64,000 nt of DNA from Sediminibacterium sp. (GTDB lineage: Bacteria > Bacteroidota > Bacteroidia > Chitinophagales > Chitinophagaceae), in NCBI GenBank assembly GCA_030726065.1, contig JANREK010000032.1:1-64000 (forward strand), written 5' to 3'. The translations under genes and the position numbers were made by a program. The notes under the pieces were generated by a model. The model saw only the letters and a program-made list of their open reading frames with translations. It had not been told where the DNA came from and did not search any database. Shown one piece after another: positions 45,601 to 54,769 of this stretch (positions are counted from its first letter, which is position 1; each line of letters starts with the position of its first letter).

Positions 45601-45971
45601 ATGATTTAAAACAATCCGTACAAACGGCCACCTATGAGCAAAAGGATCCATTGGTTATTTATAAAATGGAAGCCTTTGAATTATTTAGACGAATGGATTT
45701 GGAGATAAATCATAAGTTGGTACAATTTCTATGTCATGCACATATACCGATGGAAACCAGTGCAGTGAAGGAAGGGCGTAGATTAAAAACCGATTTAAGC
45801 AAATTAAGCGCGAATAGATCAGATGAAGTGGATGGTGAAAAAACATACAATGATCCAAGTGAGCAAAAGCAAGCACCGGTTCAAGTAGGGCCAAAAATTG
45901 GTCGCAATGATGCATGTCCTTGTGGAAGTGGAAAAAAATACAAAGCATGTCATGGAAAAGATGCCGCTTAA
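42672..45971 (+). CDS. secA: Protein translocase ATPase SecA
   Basis: Preprotein translocase motor, 1099 residues, which pushes unfolded proteins through SecYEG. I start at the ATG giving MLQFISKIFGGSKSEKD; the frame upstream is not protein-like. Visible: Walker A 'MSTGEGKTLVSTLPAYL', DEAD-like 'MVDEVDSVLIDDARTPLII', 'MAGMTGTAETEASEFW', and 'ATNMAGRGTDIKL'. The C-terminal SEC-C zinc motif reads 'IGRNDACPCGSGKKYKACHG'. It is about 200 residues longer than E. coli SecA (901), as in other Bacteroidota, mostly from insertions in the first half. deoC overlaps its end. Confidence 0.96.
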   Translation: MLQFISKIFGGSKSEKDVKKIAHLVPIINGHFATYEQLSNDALRGKTTEFKARITAHLAAIDETIQAEQAKAEALPMSEFMGRDSIYQNIDALKKDRDNALETILMDLLPEAFAVVKEVARRFTNNTELVAKATELDRQFSVKKEYVSIKGEESVFQTTWKAAGMPVTWNMVHYDVQLIGGIVLHEGKIAEMSTGEGKTLVSTLPAYLNALSGEGVHIVTVNDYLAKRDSEWNGTLFEWLGLTVDCIDKHQPNSEERRDAYRADITYGTNNEFGFDYLRDNMVHTPEEMVQRKHHFAMVDEVDSVLIDDARTPLIISGPIGHPTGEQQFFELKPRIEKLVEIQKKVVNQFLIEAKKKIAEGNDDVKDGGLALYRAFRGLPKNGAIIKYLSEPGIRVKLQKAENHYLADQQREMPAVDAELYFHIDEKNNSVELTEKGLQLITKSGEDPNFFLLPDISIELNTIDQNAAISAEEKLQQKEVIINDYSIKSDRIHTVNQLLKAYTLFDNDVEYVVIEGQVKIVDEQTGRIMEGRRYSDGLHQAIEAKENVKIEAASQTYATITLQNFFRMYHKLAGMTGTAETEASEFWSIYKLDVVSIPTNIPAIRIDDQDLVYKTKREKFGAVIDAIVDLREKGRPVLCGTTSVEVSELLSRMLRQKNIPHNVLNAKQHAREAQVVAEAGLTGAVTIATNMAGRGTDIKLSPEVKAAGGLAILGTERHESRRVDRQLRGRAGRQGDPGSSLFFVSLEDDLMRMFGSERIAKIMDFAGYKEGEVIQHSMITKSIERAQKKVEENNFGIRKRLLEYDDVMNKQRSVIYKKRSHALFGERLALDLDNAFYQVVEGLVVNHKTMNDYEAFKLGLIVQFGLDSKVSLEQFTSAKENDLIELVYQETIGHYEYRKKEMMQNSIPVFKNIRLQQGNHIENVIVPVSDGKTAFNVLVNLDKNIATSGSALAIQSERSIALSLLDDAWKEHLRAMDDLKQSVQTATYEQKDPLVIYKMEAFELFRRMDLEINHKLVQFLCHAHIPMETSAVKEGRRLKTDLSKLSANRSDEVDGEKTYNDPSEQKQAPVQVGPKIGRNDACPCGSGKKYKACHGKDAA

Positions 45972-46638
45972 TAAATACATTGATCATACCATATTAAAAC
46001 CAACCTGTTTGGTTGCAGATATTGAAAAATTATGTGCAGAAGCCAAGCAATATGATTTTGCTGCGGTTTGTGTGCCACCCAATTTTGTAAAATTAGCGAA
46101 GGGATTTGTGGAAGGTAGTCAAGTAAAAGTGGCAACCGTTATTGGATTTCCTTTTGGTTATAGCGCAACAGAAGCAAAAATTGCTGAAATTATTTTAGCC
46201 ATGGTGGATGGTGCTGATGAATTAGATGTGGTGGCAAATATATCTGCCATAAAAAATGGAGATTGGACTGCTATTGCAGATGAAATAAATCATATCCTAC
46301 CTATTATTCGATCTAAAGGTAAAGTGATCAAAATAATTATTGAATCGGGGGTATTAACCAATGAAGAAATTATCGCGTGTTGTGATATTTATGGTGCAGC
46401 GGGCATTAATTATTTAAAAACATCCACAGGGTATGCTGAAAAAGGAGCAAGTATAGAAGCCGTTCAATTATTCAGAAAACATTTACCGGAGTCAGTGCAT
46501 ATCAAAGCTTCGGGTGGAATTCGTGATTATGAAACAGCGAAACAAATGATTGAAGCTGGAGCCACGCGCATTGGTTGTAGTGCTGGTGTAGCCATCGTGT
46601 CGGGTGCAAAAACAGATCAGGTGAAAAGTAACTATTAA
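45961..46638 (+). CDS. deoC: Deoxyribose-phosphate aldolase
   Basis: 225-residue TIM-barrel class I aldolase that splits 2-deoxyribose-5-phosphate to glyceraldehyde-3-phosphate and acetaldehyde. Visible: 'LNKYIDHTILKPT' at the N-terminus, the Schiff-base lysine in 'GINYLKTSTGYAEKG' (about residue 157), and the second lysine in 'HIKASGGIRDYE' (about 182). The start at MPLNKYIDH fits family N-termini; a second ATG lies 9 bases upstream. The gene overlaps the secA 3' end by 11 bases, so translation is probably coupled. Confidence 0.94.
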   Translation: MPLNKYIDHTILKPTCLVADIEKLCAEAKQYDFAAVCVPPNFVKLAKGFVEGSQVKVATVIGFPFGYSATEAKIAEIILAMVDGADELDVVANISAIKNGDWTAIADEINHILPIIRSKGKVIKIIIESGVLTNEEIIACCDIYGAAGINYLKTSTGYAEKGASIEAVQLFRKHLPESVHIKASGGIRDYETAKQMIEAGATRIGCSAGVAIVSGAKTDQVKSNY

Positions 46639-46693
46639 TTGCTAACTTTAATTAGCATAAGCAAACGAATCATCGACAATAAATATTTTCAGC

Positions 46694-47878
46694 ATGAGCT
46701 TACTTGAAAAAATAAAAAACTTAGCAAAGCAAAATCAATCGGACAATATCGCTACGCGAAGGTATTTGCATGCGCATCCTGAATTAAGTTATCAGGAATT
46801 TGAAACAAGTAAATTTATTCAGGCGGAGTTGACAAAAACTGGAATTCCGTTTACAGTGATTGCAACCACAGGTGTGTTGGGCATTATTGAAGGAAAAAAT
46901 CCAACAAAGCGTGTGGTTGCATTAAGGGGGGACATGGATGCGCTTCCAATTATTGAAGAAAATAAAGTGGATTATATTTCAACCAAGGAAGGCGTGATGC
47001 ATGCATGCGGACATGATGTGCATACCACTATATTATTAGGTGCTGCAAAAATTTTATGGAGTTTGCGTGACGAGTTTGAAGGCACCATCAAATTATTATT
47101 TCAACCAGGTGAGGAAAAAAATCCAGGCGGCGCAAGTTATATGATTCGTGATGGTGCATTGCAAAACCCAATACCACAAGGAATTGTGGCACTACATGTG
47201 CATCCGGGATTGAATTTAGGAAAATTAAGTTTTAGAAAAGGACGCGTCATGGCAAGTGCGGATGAATTATATATTTCCATTAAAGGACCAGGTGGACATG
47301 CGGCAACGCCCCACCAAACAGCGGATACTATTTTAGTTGCATCACAATTAATTACCAGCTTGCAAACCATTATATCTCGTAATCGAAATCCGCAAAATCC
47401 TTCTGTATTATCTATCTGTTCTATTCATGGGGGCAACACCACCAATGTGATACCGTGTGAAGTAAAATTAATGGGCACCTTTAGGGCAATGGACGAAAAA
47501 TGGCGATTTGAGGCACACGCATTAATGTTGCAACAAGCCAAAGGTTTGGCAATAGCAACTGGTGCTGAAATTGATTTCAGGGTGGACGTTGGATATCCAA
47601 CCGTGGATAATGAACCGATGATTACCGAAGCGGCTTGGAAATTAGCCGATCAATATATGGGGGCAGAAAATGTAGAAGAAACAGAAAAAAGAATGGGTGC
47701 CGAGGATTTTGGGTATTATTCGCAAATAATACCAGGTTGCTTTTTCAGGTTAGGGATCAGAAATGAGGCCAAAGGGATCATACATAATGTACATACCCCT
47801 CATTTTAATATAGATGAGTCTGCTATTGAACAAGGAGTAGGGATGATGTGTTATTTGGGGGTTAATTTGTATGCCTAA
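46694..47878 (+). CDS. M20-family metal-dependent amidohydrolase
   Basis: 394-residue M20D-type peptidase/amidohydrolase, cleaving amide bonds of N-acyl amino acids or related conjugates with two metal ions. Metal-ligand motifs are visible: 'LRGDMDALPI' (about residue 77), 'HACGHDVHTTILLGAAKI' (about 102), 'FQPGEEKNPGGA' and 'MGAEDFGYYSQ' (about 335). The dimerisation domain contains 'KGPGGHAATPHQTADTI'. The typical annotation is hippurate hydrolase or N-acetyldiaminopimelate deacetylase; substrate not fixed. It lies 55 bases after deoC. Confidence 0.9.
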   Translation: MSLLEKIKNLAKQNQSDNIATRRYLHAHPELSYQEFETSKFIQAELTKTGIPFTVIATTGVLGIIEGKNPTKRVVALRGDMDALPIIEENKVDYISTKEGVMHACGHDVHTTILLGAAKILWSLRDEFEGTIKLLFQPGEEKNPGGASYMIRDGALQNPIPQGIVALHVHPGLNLGKLSFRKGRVMASADELYISIKGPGGHAATPHQTADTILVASQLITSLQTIISRNRNPQNPSVLSICSIHGGNTTNVIPCEVKLMGTFRAMDEKWRFEAHALMLQQAKGLAIATGAEIDFRVDVGYPTVDNEPMITEAAWKLADQYMGAENVEETEKRMGAEDFGYYSQIIPGCFFRLGIRNEAKGIIHNVHTPHFNIDESAIEQGVGMMCYLGVNLYA

Positions 47879-47909
47879 ATAGGCTAAAACCCGTTTTAAT
47901 TTAATTCAC

Positions 47910-47917
47910 TAACTTTG
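47910..47917 (+). promoter_or_regulatory. -7 box for the maeB operon
   Basis: Exact TAACTTTG, 35 bases before the maeB ATG. Confidence 0.55.
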
Positions 47918-47952
47918 AACTTCAAAACTAACATTCGTTATAAACCTAATTC

Positions 47953-50295
47953 ATGTCAAAAAAAGATAATTTAAGAAGGGAACAGGCATTAGAATATCAC
48001 GCTTCGGGAAGACCAGGTAAAATTGAAGTGGTACCCACCAAGGAGGCAAAAACCCAAAAGGACTTATCCTTGGCGTATAGCCCAGGCGTGGCGATACCTT
48101 GTACCGAAATTAAAAACAATCCTAGTGACGTATATAAATACACAGCCAAAGGAAATTTAGTTGGGGTGATTACCAATGGAACGGCGGTGTTGGGTTTGGG
48201 AAATATAGGACCATTGGCGAGCAAGCCAGTGATGGAAGGAAAGGCGGTATTGTTTAAAATATTTGCGGACATTGATGTTTTTGATATTGAAATCAATGAA
48301 ACAGATCCTGATAAATTTATTGAGATTGTAAAAGCGTTAGAGCCCACATTTGGAGGCATTAATTTAGAGGATATTAAAGCGCCTGAATGCTTTTATATTG
48401 AACAACAGCTGAGGGAAAAGATGAATATCCCTGTAATGCATGATGACCAACATGGCACTGCGATTATTAGTAGTGCAGCTTTGTTAAATGCGTTAGAATT
48501 ACAAAAAAAGAGAATTGAAAAAGCAAAATTTGTGGTGAATGGTGCTGGTGCTGCTGCCATGGCTTGTATTAAATTATATGTTGCACTTGGTGCTAGTTAT
48601 GAAAATTTCATTTTATTTGATAAGGATGGTGTGTTACATCAAGGTCGCACTGATTTAGGCGTTGATCGAAAACCATTCGCAATAAAATCCGACAATATTA
48701 CTTTACCTCAAGCCATGAAAACGGCGGATGTGTTTTTAGGCTTAAGTGTGGGCAATGTGGTCACCCCTGAGATGGTTTTATCCATGCCTAAAAATCCAAT
48801 CGTATTTGCATTAGCGAATCCTGATCCTGAAATTGATTATGAAGCAGCAACTGCGGTGCGTAAGGATATTATTATGGCTACTGGCCGATCCGATTTTCCT
48901 AATCAAGTTAATAATGTGTTAGGGTTTCCTTATATATTCCGTGGCGCATTAGATGTCCGTGCAAAATCAATCAATGAAGCGATGAAGTTAGCGGCCGTAA
49001 AAGCGCTAGCGGAACTAGCAAAATCGGCGGTGCCTGATTTAGTGAACATGGCTTATAACCAACAAAGCTTAAGTTTTGGATCAGAATATATCATTCCAAA
49101 GCCGTTAGATCCAAGATTGTTAAGCACCTTAGCACCTGCAGTAGCGAAAGCAGCAGTGGAGTCGGGCATTGCACAACAAATCATCACCAATTGGGAGGAG
49201 TATGAAGTACAATTAAACAAGCGACTTGGTTTAGATAATCAATTAATGCGTATCATTAGTAATAAAGCGCGTAGTGATCCAAAACGATTGGTTTTTTCAG
49301 ATGCAGAAAATATTAAAATATTAAAAGCGGCAAGTATTATATATGATGATGGCATTGCTTATCCAATTTTATTAGGAAATGAAACCCGCATAAAAAATAT
49401 TGCAGCTGAAAATAATATTGATATTACTGATTTACCCATTATTGATATATGTAGTGACGAGATGGAAGCGAAGAGAGAGTTCTTTGGATCTATCTTATTT
49501 CAAAAAAGACAAAGAAAGGGAATCAATAAATATGAGAGCTTAAAGTTAATGCGTACACAAAATTATTTTGGTGCCATGATGGTGGAAACCGGCGAAGCCG
49601 ATGCGATGCTTTCAGGATTAACTCGAAATTATGCAGAAGGAATTCGACCTGCGGTACAAATTATAGGAACTGAGGAAGGGGTTAAAAAAATTGCAGGGAT
49701 GTATTTGTTGTTGACTAAAAAAGGTCCTTTGTTTTTAGCAGATACCACTGTGAACATTAAGCCGACAGCAGAAGAAATTGTAGATATTACATTAATGGTA
49801 GCAAAGGAAGTGCGTAATTTTAACATAGAACCACGTATTGCTATGTTAAGCTATTCTAATTTTGGTAGTAGTGATACCGAGGAAGCAAAAATTATGGCGG
49901 AAGCAACAAAAATTGTAAAGCAACGCAATCCATCCTTAATTGTGGATGGTGAAATGCAAGGGATGTTGGCTTTTAATAAAGATATTTTAAAGGAGAATTA
50001 TCCATTTAGTGAATTAGTGGATGTGGATGTAAATGTGTTGATCTTCCCTAATTTAAATGCTGGAAATGTAGCTTACCATTTATTAAAAGAAATTGGTGGG
50101 GTAGATATTATTGGACCTATTTTGTTGGGATTGAAAAAGCCAGTGAATGTTTTACAATTAGGATCAGGGGTTCGAAATATCATTAATATGGCAACGGTTG
50201 CCGTAGTGGACGCGCAATTAAAATCGCGTGTGGATACAAATACAGAAGTACAAAGATCAAGTTGGTGGAGGCGATTAAAGAAAAGAAAAAAGTAG
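47953..50295 (+). CDS. maeB: NADP-dependent malic enzyme with C-terminal phosphotransacetylase-like domain
   Basis: 780-residue MaeB-type enzyme that decarboxylates malate to pyruvate with NADP reduction. The malic domain (about 1-430) has '[14 protein letters not shown]', '[19 protein letters not shown]', '[16 protein letters not shown]' and the nucleotide site '[15 protein letters not shown]'. The C-terminal 340 residues resemble phosphate acetyltransferase ('[18 protein letters not shown]'); in this family that domain is usually regulatory, binding acetyl-CoA. The permease gene starts 1 base after its stop. Confidence 0.95.
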   Translation: MSKKDNLRREQALEYHASGRPGKIEVVPTKEAKTQKDLSLAYSPGVAIPCTEIKNNPSDVYKYTAKGNLVGVITNGTAVLGLGNIGPLASKPVMEGKAVLFKIFADIDVFDIEINETDPDKFIEIVKALEPTFGGINLEDIKAPECFYIEQQLREKMNIPVMHDDQHGTAIISSAALLNALELQKKRIEKAKFVVNGAGAAAMACIKLYVALGASYENFILFDKDGVLHQGRTDLGVDRKPFAIKSDNITLPQAMKTADVFLGLSVGNVVTPEMVLSMPKNPIVFALANPDPEIDYEAATAVRKDIIMATGRSDFPNQVNNVLGFPYIFRGALDVRAKSINEAMKLAAVKALAELAKSAVPDLVNMAYNQQSLSFGSEYIIPKPLDPRLLSTLAPAVAKAAVESGIAQQIITNWEEYEVQLNKRLGLDNQLMRIISNKARSDPKRLVFSDAENIKILKAASIIYDDGIAYPILLGNETRIKNIAAENNIDITDLPIIDICSDEMEAKREFFGSILFQKRQRKGINKYESLKLMRTQNYFGAMMVETGEADAMLSGLTRNYAEGIRPAVQIIGTEEGVKKIAGMYLLLTKKGPLFLADTTVNIKPTAEEIVDITLMVAKEVRNFNIEPRIAMLSYSNFGSSDTEEAKIMAEATKIVKQRNPSLIVDGEMQGMLAFNKDILKENYPFSELVDVDVNVLIFPNLNAGNVAYHLLKEIGGVDIIGPILLGLKKPVNVLQLGSGVRNIINMATVAVVDAQLKSRVDTNTEVQRSSWWRRLKKRKK

Positions 50296-50296
50296 T

Positions 50297-51034
50297 ATGA
50301 ATTATTTCACCCATTTTGGTAAATATCTTTTGATGTTAAAGGGTATGTTTACTGCCACCGAAAATAAAATGATGTTTTGGCGGGAGTACATCAAACAATG
50401 TGTCGATATTGGGTTAGGGTCCTTACCTATTGTTGTTATTATTTCCTTTTTTTTAGGTGCGGTGATGACCGTGCAAACTGCAGCACAGTTAGTGAGTCCC
50501 TTAGTGCCATTAAGCACCATTGGCATTATTGTGCGTGATGGTATGTTGTTGGAATTTGCACCTACTTTTTTAAGCATTGTATTAGCAGGGGTAGTTGGGA
50601 GCAAGATTGCCAGTGAGTTAGGCAATATGCGCATTTCTGAGCAGATAGACGCATTAGAAATCATGGGCATCAATACCAAGAACTATTTAATCTTACCGAA
50701 AATTTTAGGTGCTTTTACCATGGTGCCGTTGTTAGTGGGTATTTCTGCAGTAATTGGTATTTGGGGCGGATACTTAGTGGGCAATTGGACAGGCTCGGTA
50801 CCTGCAGAAGTTTTTTTAACAGGAATTAGAAAAGGAGTGGAAACGAATTATATAAACATAGCATTTTACAAATCGTTTATATTCTCATTTATCATTAGTA
50901 CGGTGCCTTGTTATTTTGGTTACAATGTAAAAGGAGGCGCACTAGAAATTGGTAAAGCCGGAACCCAGTCGGTGGTGGTAAGTTGTATATTAATTTTAAT
51001 TACAGATTATATAGTGGCGGCCATTGCTTTATAG
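50297..51034 (+). CDS. MlaE-type ABC transporter permease
   Basis: 245-residue inner-membrane permease of the MlaE/YrbE family that moves phospholipids or other lipids with an MlaF ATPase and an MCE-domain (MlaD) protein. Signatures: 'FFLGAVMTVQTAAQLV' (about residue 49), 'AGVVGSKIASELGNMRISEQ' (about 96) and 'IDALEIMGINTKNYLILP'. It starts 1 base after the maeB stop, so the two are coupled. No mlaF or MCE gene adjoins; the ATPase at 38698-39462 is the candidate partner. Confidence 0.92.
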   Translation: MNYFTHFGKYLLMLKGMFTATENKMMFWREYIKQCVDIGLGSLPIVVIISFFLGAVMTVQTAAQLVSPLVPLSTIGIIVRDGMLLEFAPTFLSIVLAGVVGSKIASELGNMRISEQIDALEIMGINTKNYLILPKILGAFTMVPLLVGISAVIGIWGGYLVGNWTGSVPAEVFLTGIRKGVETNYINIAFYKSFIFSFIISTVPCYFGYNVKGGALEIGKAGTQSVVVSCILILITDYIVAAIAL

Positions 51035-51061
51035 TTTAACTTAGTAGTATAAATTATAGCA

Positions 51062-52465
51062 ATGAAAATAAGCTTTCATGGCGCAGCGCGCACAGTAACA
51101 GGTTCCAAGCATTTAGTTCAATTGGATAACAATGAAAGTTTTTTGTTGGATTGTGGTTTATTTCAAGGAATGGGCAGAGATACAGATTCCTTAAATGCAA
51201 AATTTGGATTTGATGCAGCCAAGGTTGATTCTGTAATTTTATCTCATGCACATATTGATCATAGCGGGTTACTTCCTAAATTAGTAAAGGAGGGTTTTAC
51301 AGGTGCTATTTATTGCACCCCTGGTACCAAGGCGCTTGCTGAAATTTTATTAGAAGATTCTGCAATGATTCAACGTGATGATGCTAAATATGGTAATAAG
51401 CGTCGCGCCAGACAAGGACTACCGCTCATTGAGCCCTTATATGATATTGATGATGTGAACCTGACGATACCTTTATTTAAGGCAGTTGATTATAATACTC
51501 CAACAAAAATTTCCGATTCGGTAGAAGTATTATTTACGGATGCTGGCCATATTATTGGAAGCGCAGCAGTTAATTTAAAAATAAAGAATGGTGAAAATAT
51601 AGAGTCACTCACTTTTAGTGGTGACATTGGAAGGTACCGTGACATGATTCTTCGTTCACCTTCTGAATTCCCGCATGCTGATTATATTATTATAGAAAGT
51701 ACCTACGGGGACAAGCTGCATGATTTAATACATACTACGCCAGATGATTTATTAAAGTGGATTGAGTCCACTTGTGTTGAACAAAAAGGAAATTTAATTA
51801 TACCTGCATTTAGTGTAGGACGTACACAGGAAATTTTATTTGAATTAAATCAATTGTCACTAGAAAAAAGATTACCCCATATACCAATATATGTGGACAG
51901 CCCTTTGAGCATGGAGGCGACAGAAGTGTTAAAGAAGTTTCCTAAATATTTTAATAAAAAAATTCAAAAGATATTGGAAGTGGATGATGATCCATTTGAT
52001 TTTGAAGGATTACGTTATATAAAATCAGTGGAGGAAAGTAAAGCCTTGAATGAGGATTTGCATCCCAAGGTAATTATATCAGCATCAGGTATGGCAGATG
52101 CAGGCAGGGTAAAGCACCACATTAAAAACAATATCAGCAATGCAAAAAACACCATTTTATTAGTGGGTTATTGTGAGCCACATTCATTGGGTGGGCGATT
52201 AATGAATGGTGCCAAGGAAGTGAAAATTTACAGTGAGTTATATGATGTGGTGGCCAAAGTTGGGTCCATTCGAAGTATGAGTGCGCATGGCGATTATGAG
52301 GACTTAATGCAATTTTTAGCATGTCAAACGCCTGAATTAGTGAAACAAGTTTTTGTGGTACATGGTGAGGCCGAAGTACAGGACCATTTTGCGGAAAGAT
52401 TACGCAAAAAAGGATTCAAGGAAGTGCATGCCCCTGAAATGCATGAAACATTTGAGTTAAAATAG
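51062..52465 (+). CDS. MBL-fold beta-CASP RNA-processing nuclease
   Basis: 467-residue metallo-beta-lactamase/beta-CASP hydrolase related to CPSF73-type ribonucleases. Metal motifs: 'LSHAHIDHSGLLPKL' (about residue 63), 'TDAGHIIGSAAV' (about 159), 'FSGDIGRY' and 'SMSAHGDYEDL' (about 401). The beta-CASP part has 'IPAFSVGRTQEILFEL' and 'SASGMADAGRVKHHIKNN'; the end has the RNA-specificity segment 'FVVHGEAEVQDHFAERLR'. It acts on RNA in the cytosol. Its start is 27 bases after the MlaE-like gene. Confidence 0.92.
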   Translation: MKISFHGAARTVTGSKHLVQLDNNESFLLDCGLFQGMGRDTDSLNAKFGFDAAKVDSVILSHAHIDHSGLLPKLVKEGFTGAIYCTPGTKALAEILLEDSAMIQRDDAKYGNKRRARQGLPLIEPLYDIDDVNLTIPLFKAVDYNTPTKISDSVEVLFTDAGHIIGSAAVNLKIKNGENIESLTFSGDIGRYRDMILRSPSEFPHADYIIIESTYGDKLHDLIHTTPDDLLKWIESTCVEQKGNLIIPAFSVGRTQEILFELNQLSLEKRLPHIPIYVDSPLSMEATEVLKKFPKYFNKKIQKILEVDDDPFDFEGLRYIKSVEESKALNEDLHPKVIISASGMADAGRVKHHIKNNISNAKNTILLVGYCEPHSLGGRLMNGAKEVKIYSELYDVVAKVGSIRSMSAHGDYEDLMQFLACQTPELVKQVFVVHGEAEVQDHFAERLRKKGFKEVHAPEMHETFELK

Positions 52466-52546
52466 TTTAAAACAAACTTTGCTAATTTTTTTTGAATTCT
52501 AGTGAACTAAAGATAAAATGTATATGTTATATAGTTAAAGAAATTC

Positions 52547-53140
52547 ATGAAATCACTATCTATAATATTGCTTCTTGGTGGGATATACTTTGTATTTCAA
52601 TCATTTATCTCTAAATATGTGATTGATACAGAAAAGCAGGTATATCGGGTTGTCAAAAAAGAAGCTGAACTTGAAATCAGGTATTACCCTGAAGCTTTAA
52701 TGGCAACCGTATATTCAAAAGGGACCAATTATAAATCAGTTGCCAGTTCGGGCTTTAATAAATTAGCTAAATTTATATTTGGCGGAAATCAGCAAAAGGA
52801 AAGTATTTCCATGACTGCTCCAGTGAGAATGAGTATTTCAGAAAATGGATCAAGTATGAGTTTTGTTATGCCTCAAAAATATAATAATCAATCTTTGCCA
52901 ACGCCTAATAATCCAAATATTGAAATTAAAAAATCACTTCCAGAATATGTGGCCGTTATTAGTTTTGGTGGCTATGCGACAGATGAAAAAATTGCCATAG
53001 CTTATCAAAAGCTAGTTAATATTTTATCCGAGAAAAAAATTATTACCAAAGGTGGTTACAAGCTTTTAGGATATAATGCACCCTATCAATTTATGGGTAG
53101 GACCAACGAGGTAATCATACCAATAGAATGGGCAGAATAG
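52547..53140 (+). CDS. SOUL family heme-binding protein
   Basis: 197-residue exported or membrane-anchored protein (hydrophobic N-terminus 'MKSLSIILLLGGIYFVFQSF') followed by a SOUL/HBP domain that binds heme or other tetrapyrroles. 'ELEIRYYPEALMATVYSKG' (about residue 42), 'SGFNKLAKFIFGGNQ' and 'KESISMTAPVRMSI' (about 85) are family hallmarks. It precedes DUF3050 by 93 bases, but DUF3050 has its own -7 box. Precise ligand is unproven. Confidence 0.88.
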   Translation: MKSLSIILLLGGIYFVFQSFISKYVIDTEKQVYRVVKKEAELEIRYYPEALMATVYSKGTNYKSVASSGFNKLAKFIFGGNQQKESISMTAPVRMSISENGSSMSFVMPQKYNNQSLPTPNNPNIEIKKSLPEYVAVISFGGYATDEKIAIAYQKLVNILSEKKIITKGGYKLLGYNAPYQFMGRTNEVIIPIEWAE

Positions 53141-53202
53141 ATTTAATTTTTCCTATTCAATATTGGGTATAATTTTAGGTAAATTTCAAACAATTTTAGT
53201 GC

Positions 53203-53210
53203 TAATTTTG
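53203..53210 (+). promoter_or_regulatory. -7 box for the DUF3050 gene
   Basis: Exact TAATTTTG, 23 bases before the ATG. Confidence 0.55.
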
Positions 53211-53233
53211 TTAATCACTTAAACGAAGAATTT

Positions 53234-54004
53234 ATGCAATTGGAAGTTGAAAATTTAAAAGAAAAAATAAATGGTGCAAGGGCTCAGTTACTATTACATC
53301 CGGTATATGCACAGATTAATAATTTAGACGGGCTAAAAAATTTCACCCAATTTCATGTATTTGCTGTTTGGGACTTTATGAGTTTATTAAAGTCGCTTCA
53401 AATTGGGTTAACATGTGTTACGCTGCCTTGGGTTCCGGTGGGTTCTGCCAATACAAGGTATTTAATCAATGAAATTGTGTTAGGAGAGGAGTCAGACGTG
53501 GATGAAAATGACCATAGAATTAGCCACTTTGAATTGTATTTAAAGGCAATGCGCCAAATGGGAGCGCCAACAAATTTAATTGACGCTTTGATCAGTGAAA
53601 TTAATCATGGGCATTCTATTGAACAAGCTATTCAACTTGCCCCATTACCTGATAAAGTAAAGTTGTTTTTACTGAACACTTTTGATATCGCTCAAAATGC
53701 GCCATTGCATGTTAAAGCGGCGGTATTTACATTTGGTAGGGAGGACTTAATTCCAGATATGTTTACAGCAATTTTAAATAAAATTTATAAGGAGCATCCT
53801 GATCAAGTAGCCACTTTCAAATATTATATTGAAAGACATATTGAGGTGGATGGCGGTCATCATAGCCAATTAGCGCTTGAAATGGTTGCTGAACTGTGCG
53901 GAAATGATGCTGCAAAATGGGAACAGGCAACCAGCGCATCCTTGAAGGCTTTGGAAATGAGGGCGCAATTGTGGGATGCCATTAATGAAAACAAAGCGCA
54001 ATAG
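53234..54004 (+). CDS. DUF3050 family protein (heme-oxygenase-like fold suspected)
   Basis: 256-residue soluble protein matching DUF3050. Conserved blocks: 'FTQFHVFAVWDFMSLLKSL' (about residue 36), 'LPWVPVGSANTRYLINEIV' (about 64), 'DENDHRISHFELYLKAM' (about 93) and 'YYIERHIEVDGGHHSQLAL' (about 197). All-helical, with His, Asp and Glu at positions that resemble heme-oxygenase-like diiron proteins, but I cannot prove metal binding. Its neighbour is a SOUL heme-binding protein. Its stop abuts the stop of the convergent TetR gene. Confidence 0.85.
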   Translation: MQLEVENLKEKINGARAQLLLHPVYAQINNLDGLKNFTQFHVFAVWDFMSLLKSLQIGLTCVTLPWVPVGSANTRYLINEIVLGEESDVDENDHRISHFELYLKAMRQMGAPTNLIDALISEINHGHSIEQAIQLAPLPDKVKLFLLNTFDIAQNAPLHVKAAVFTFGREDLIPDMFTAILNKIYKEHPDQVATFKYYIERHIEVDGGHHSQLALEMVAELCGNDAAKWEQATSASLKALEMRAQLWDAINENKAQ

Positions 54005-54679
54005 TTATTTTTCAATACTCGAAAAAACTAAGTCATTCAAAAAAGCAATAATCTGATCTTCATTTTTTGATTTACTAAAATCAGTTAAAGAAGGAAGGTT
54101 GTTCATAAAGAAGTTCTGCAAATGCGCTACTTCAATAATAGTCGATGCGAGTGAGTGAGGATATTTGTATTTTGAATTACATTCTAAAATGAGGCCTCCA
54201 ACCGTATTACACAATTCCTTATAAGGTTTAAAGTATTCTTGCTTGTTGTCTTGACTTACTTGTTTGGTTAAGTAGGCCTTTGAACCTTCTGAAATTAAAA
54301 TTTGGTGTAAAATGGATTCATCTACATGTCCGGTCATTATATCATCTTCCACTGTGGTTGCTAATATGGCGATTACTTTTTTTAGCTTGGACACCGGATT
54401 CGTTACGTTTTTAGTTTGGTATCCGATTTGAAATTCCAACCATCCCCAATACCAGGAAATAATGTAAACCAATAACTTATGCTTGTTTTCAAAGTATCTA
54501 TAGACCCCAGCTTCGGTAGTTCCTATTGCCTCCGCTAATTTTTTGAAGGTAAAGGACTCAAACCCATGCTTATGAATGAGTTCAATACTAAATTTGATAA
54601 TATTTTTTCCTAATTCGGACTGTTCAGGGTCTCTTAAGTAAAGAGACGCGTTCATTTTAATCTGCACTTCTAGTTTCAT
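54005..54679 (-). CDS. TetR/AcrR family transcriptional regulator
   Basis: 224-residue regulator with an N-terminal helix-turn-helix ('FTFKKLAEAIGTTEAGVYRY', about residue 40) and a longer ligand-binding helical domain typical of TetR. I use the ATG at 54679 rather than the one at 54697, because an exact -7 box at 54704-54711 would place transcription start at or near 54697. It is divergent from the SulP-DUF2490-carbonic anhydrase operon, with a 13-bp palindrome in between, and so is the likely local repressor. The ligand is unknown. Confidence 0.88.
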   Translation of the reverse strand: MKLEVQIKMNASLYLRDPEQSELGKNIIKFSIELIHKHGFESFTFKKLAEAIGTTEAGVYRYFENKHKLLVYIISWYWGWLEFQIGYQTKNVTNPVSKLKKVIAILATTVEDDIMTGHVDESILHQILISEGSKAYLTKQVSQDNKQEYFKPYKELCNTVGGLILECNSKYKYPHSLASTIIEVAHLQNFFMNNLPSLTDFSKSKNEDQIIAFLNDLVFSSIEK

Positions 54680-54703
54680 AAAGGTGGGCGCCCCCATTTT
54701 TTA

Positions 54704-54711
54704 CAAAAGTA
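54704..54711 (-). promoter_or_regulatory. -7 box for the TetR gene
   Basis: Exact TACTTTTG on the minus strand, 24 bases before the chosen ATG. Confidence 0.55.
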
Positions 54712-54738
54712 GTATAAATATTTTTACAATTATTTATG

Positions 54739-54751
54739 ATAGTAATACTAT
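54739..54751. promoter_or_regulatory. Candidate TetR operator, 13-bp palindrome
   Basis: ATAGTAATACTAT is a perfect palindrome (6+1+6) midway between the divergent TetR and SulP genes. A related half-site (ATTATTACTAT) overlaps the SulP -7 box. It fits autorepression and repression of the SulP operon. Confidence 0.55.
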
Positions 54752-54769
54752 TCTTTAAAATATTATTAC

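Noticed and set aside
45898-45960. N-terminal extension of DeoC inside secA
   Set aside because: It is the frame-shifted reading of the SecA zinc-motif tail; DeoC starts at MPLNKYIDH or three residues earlier.
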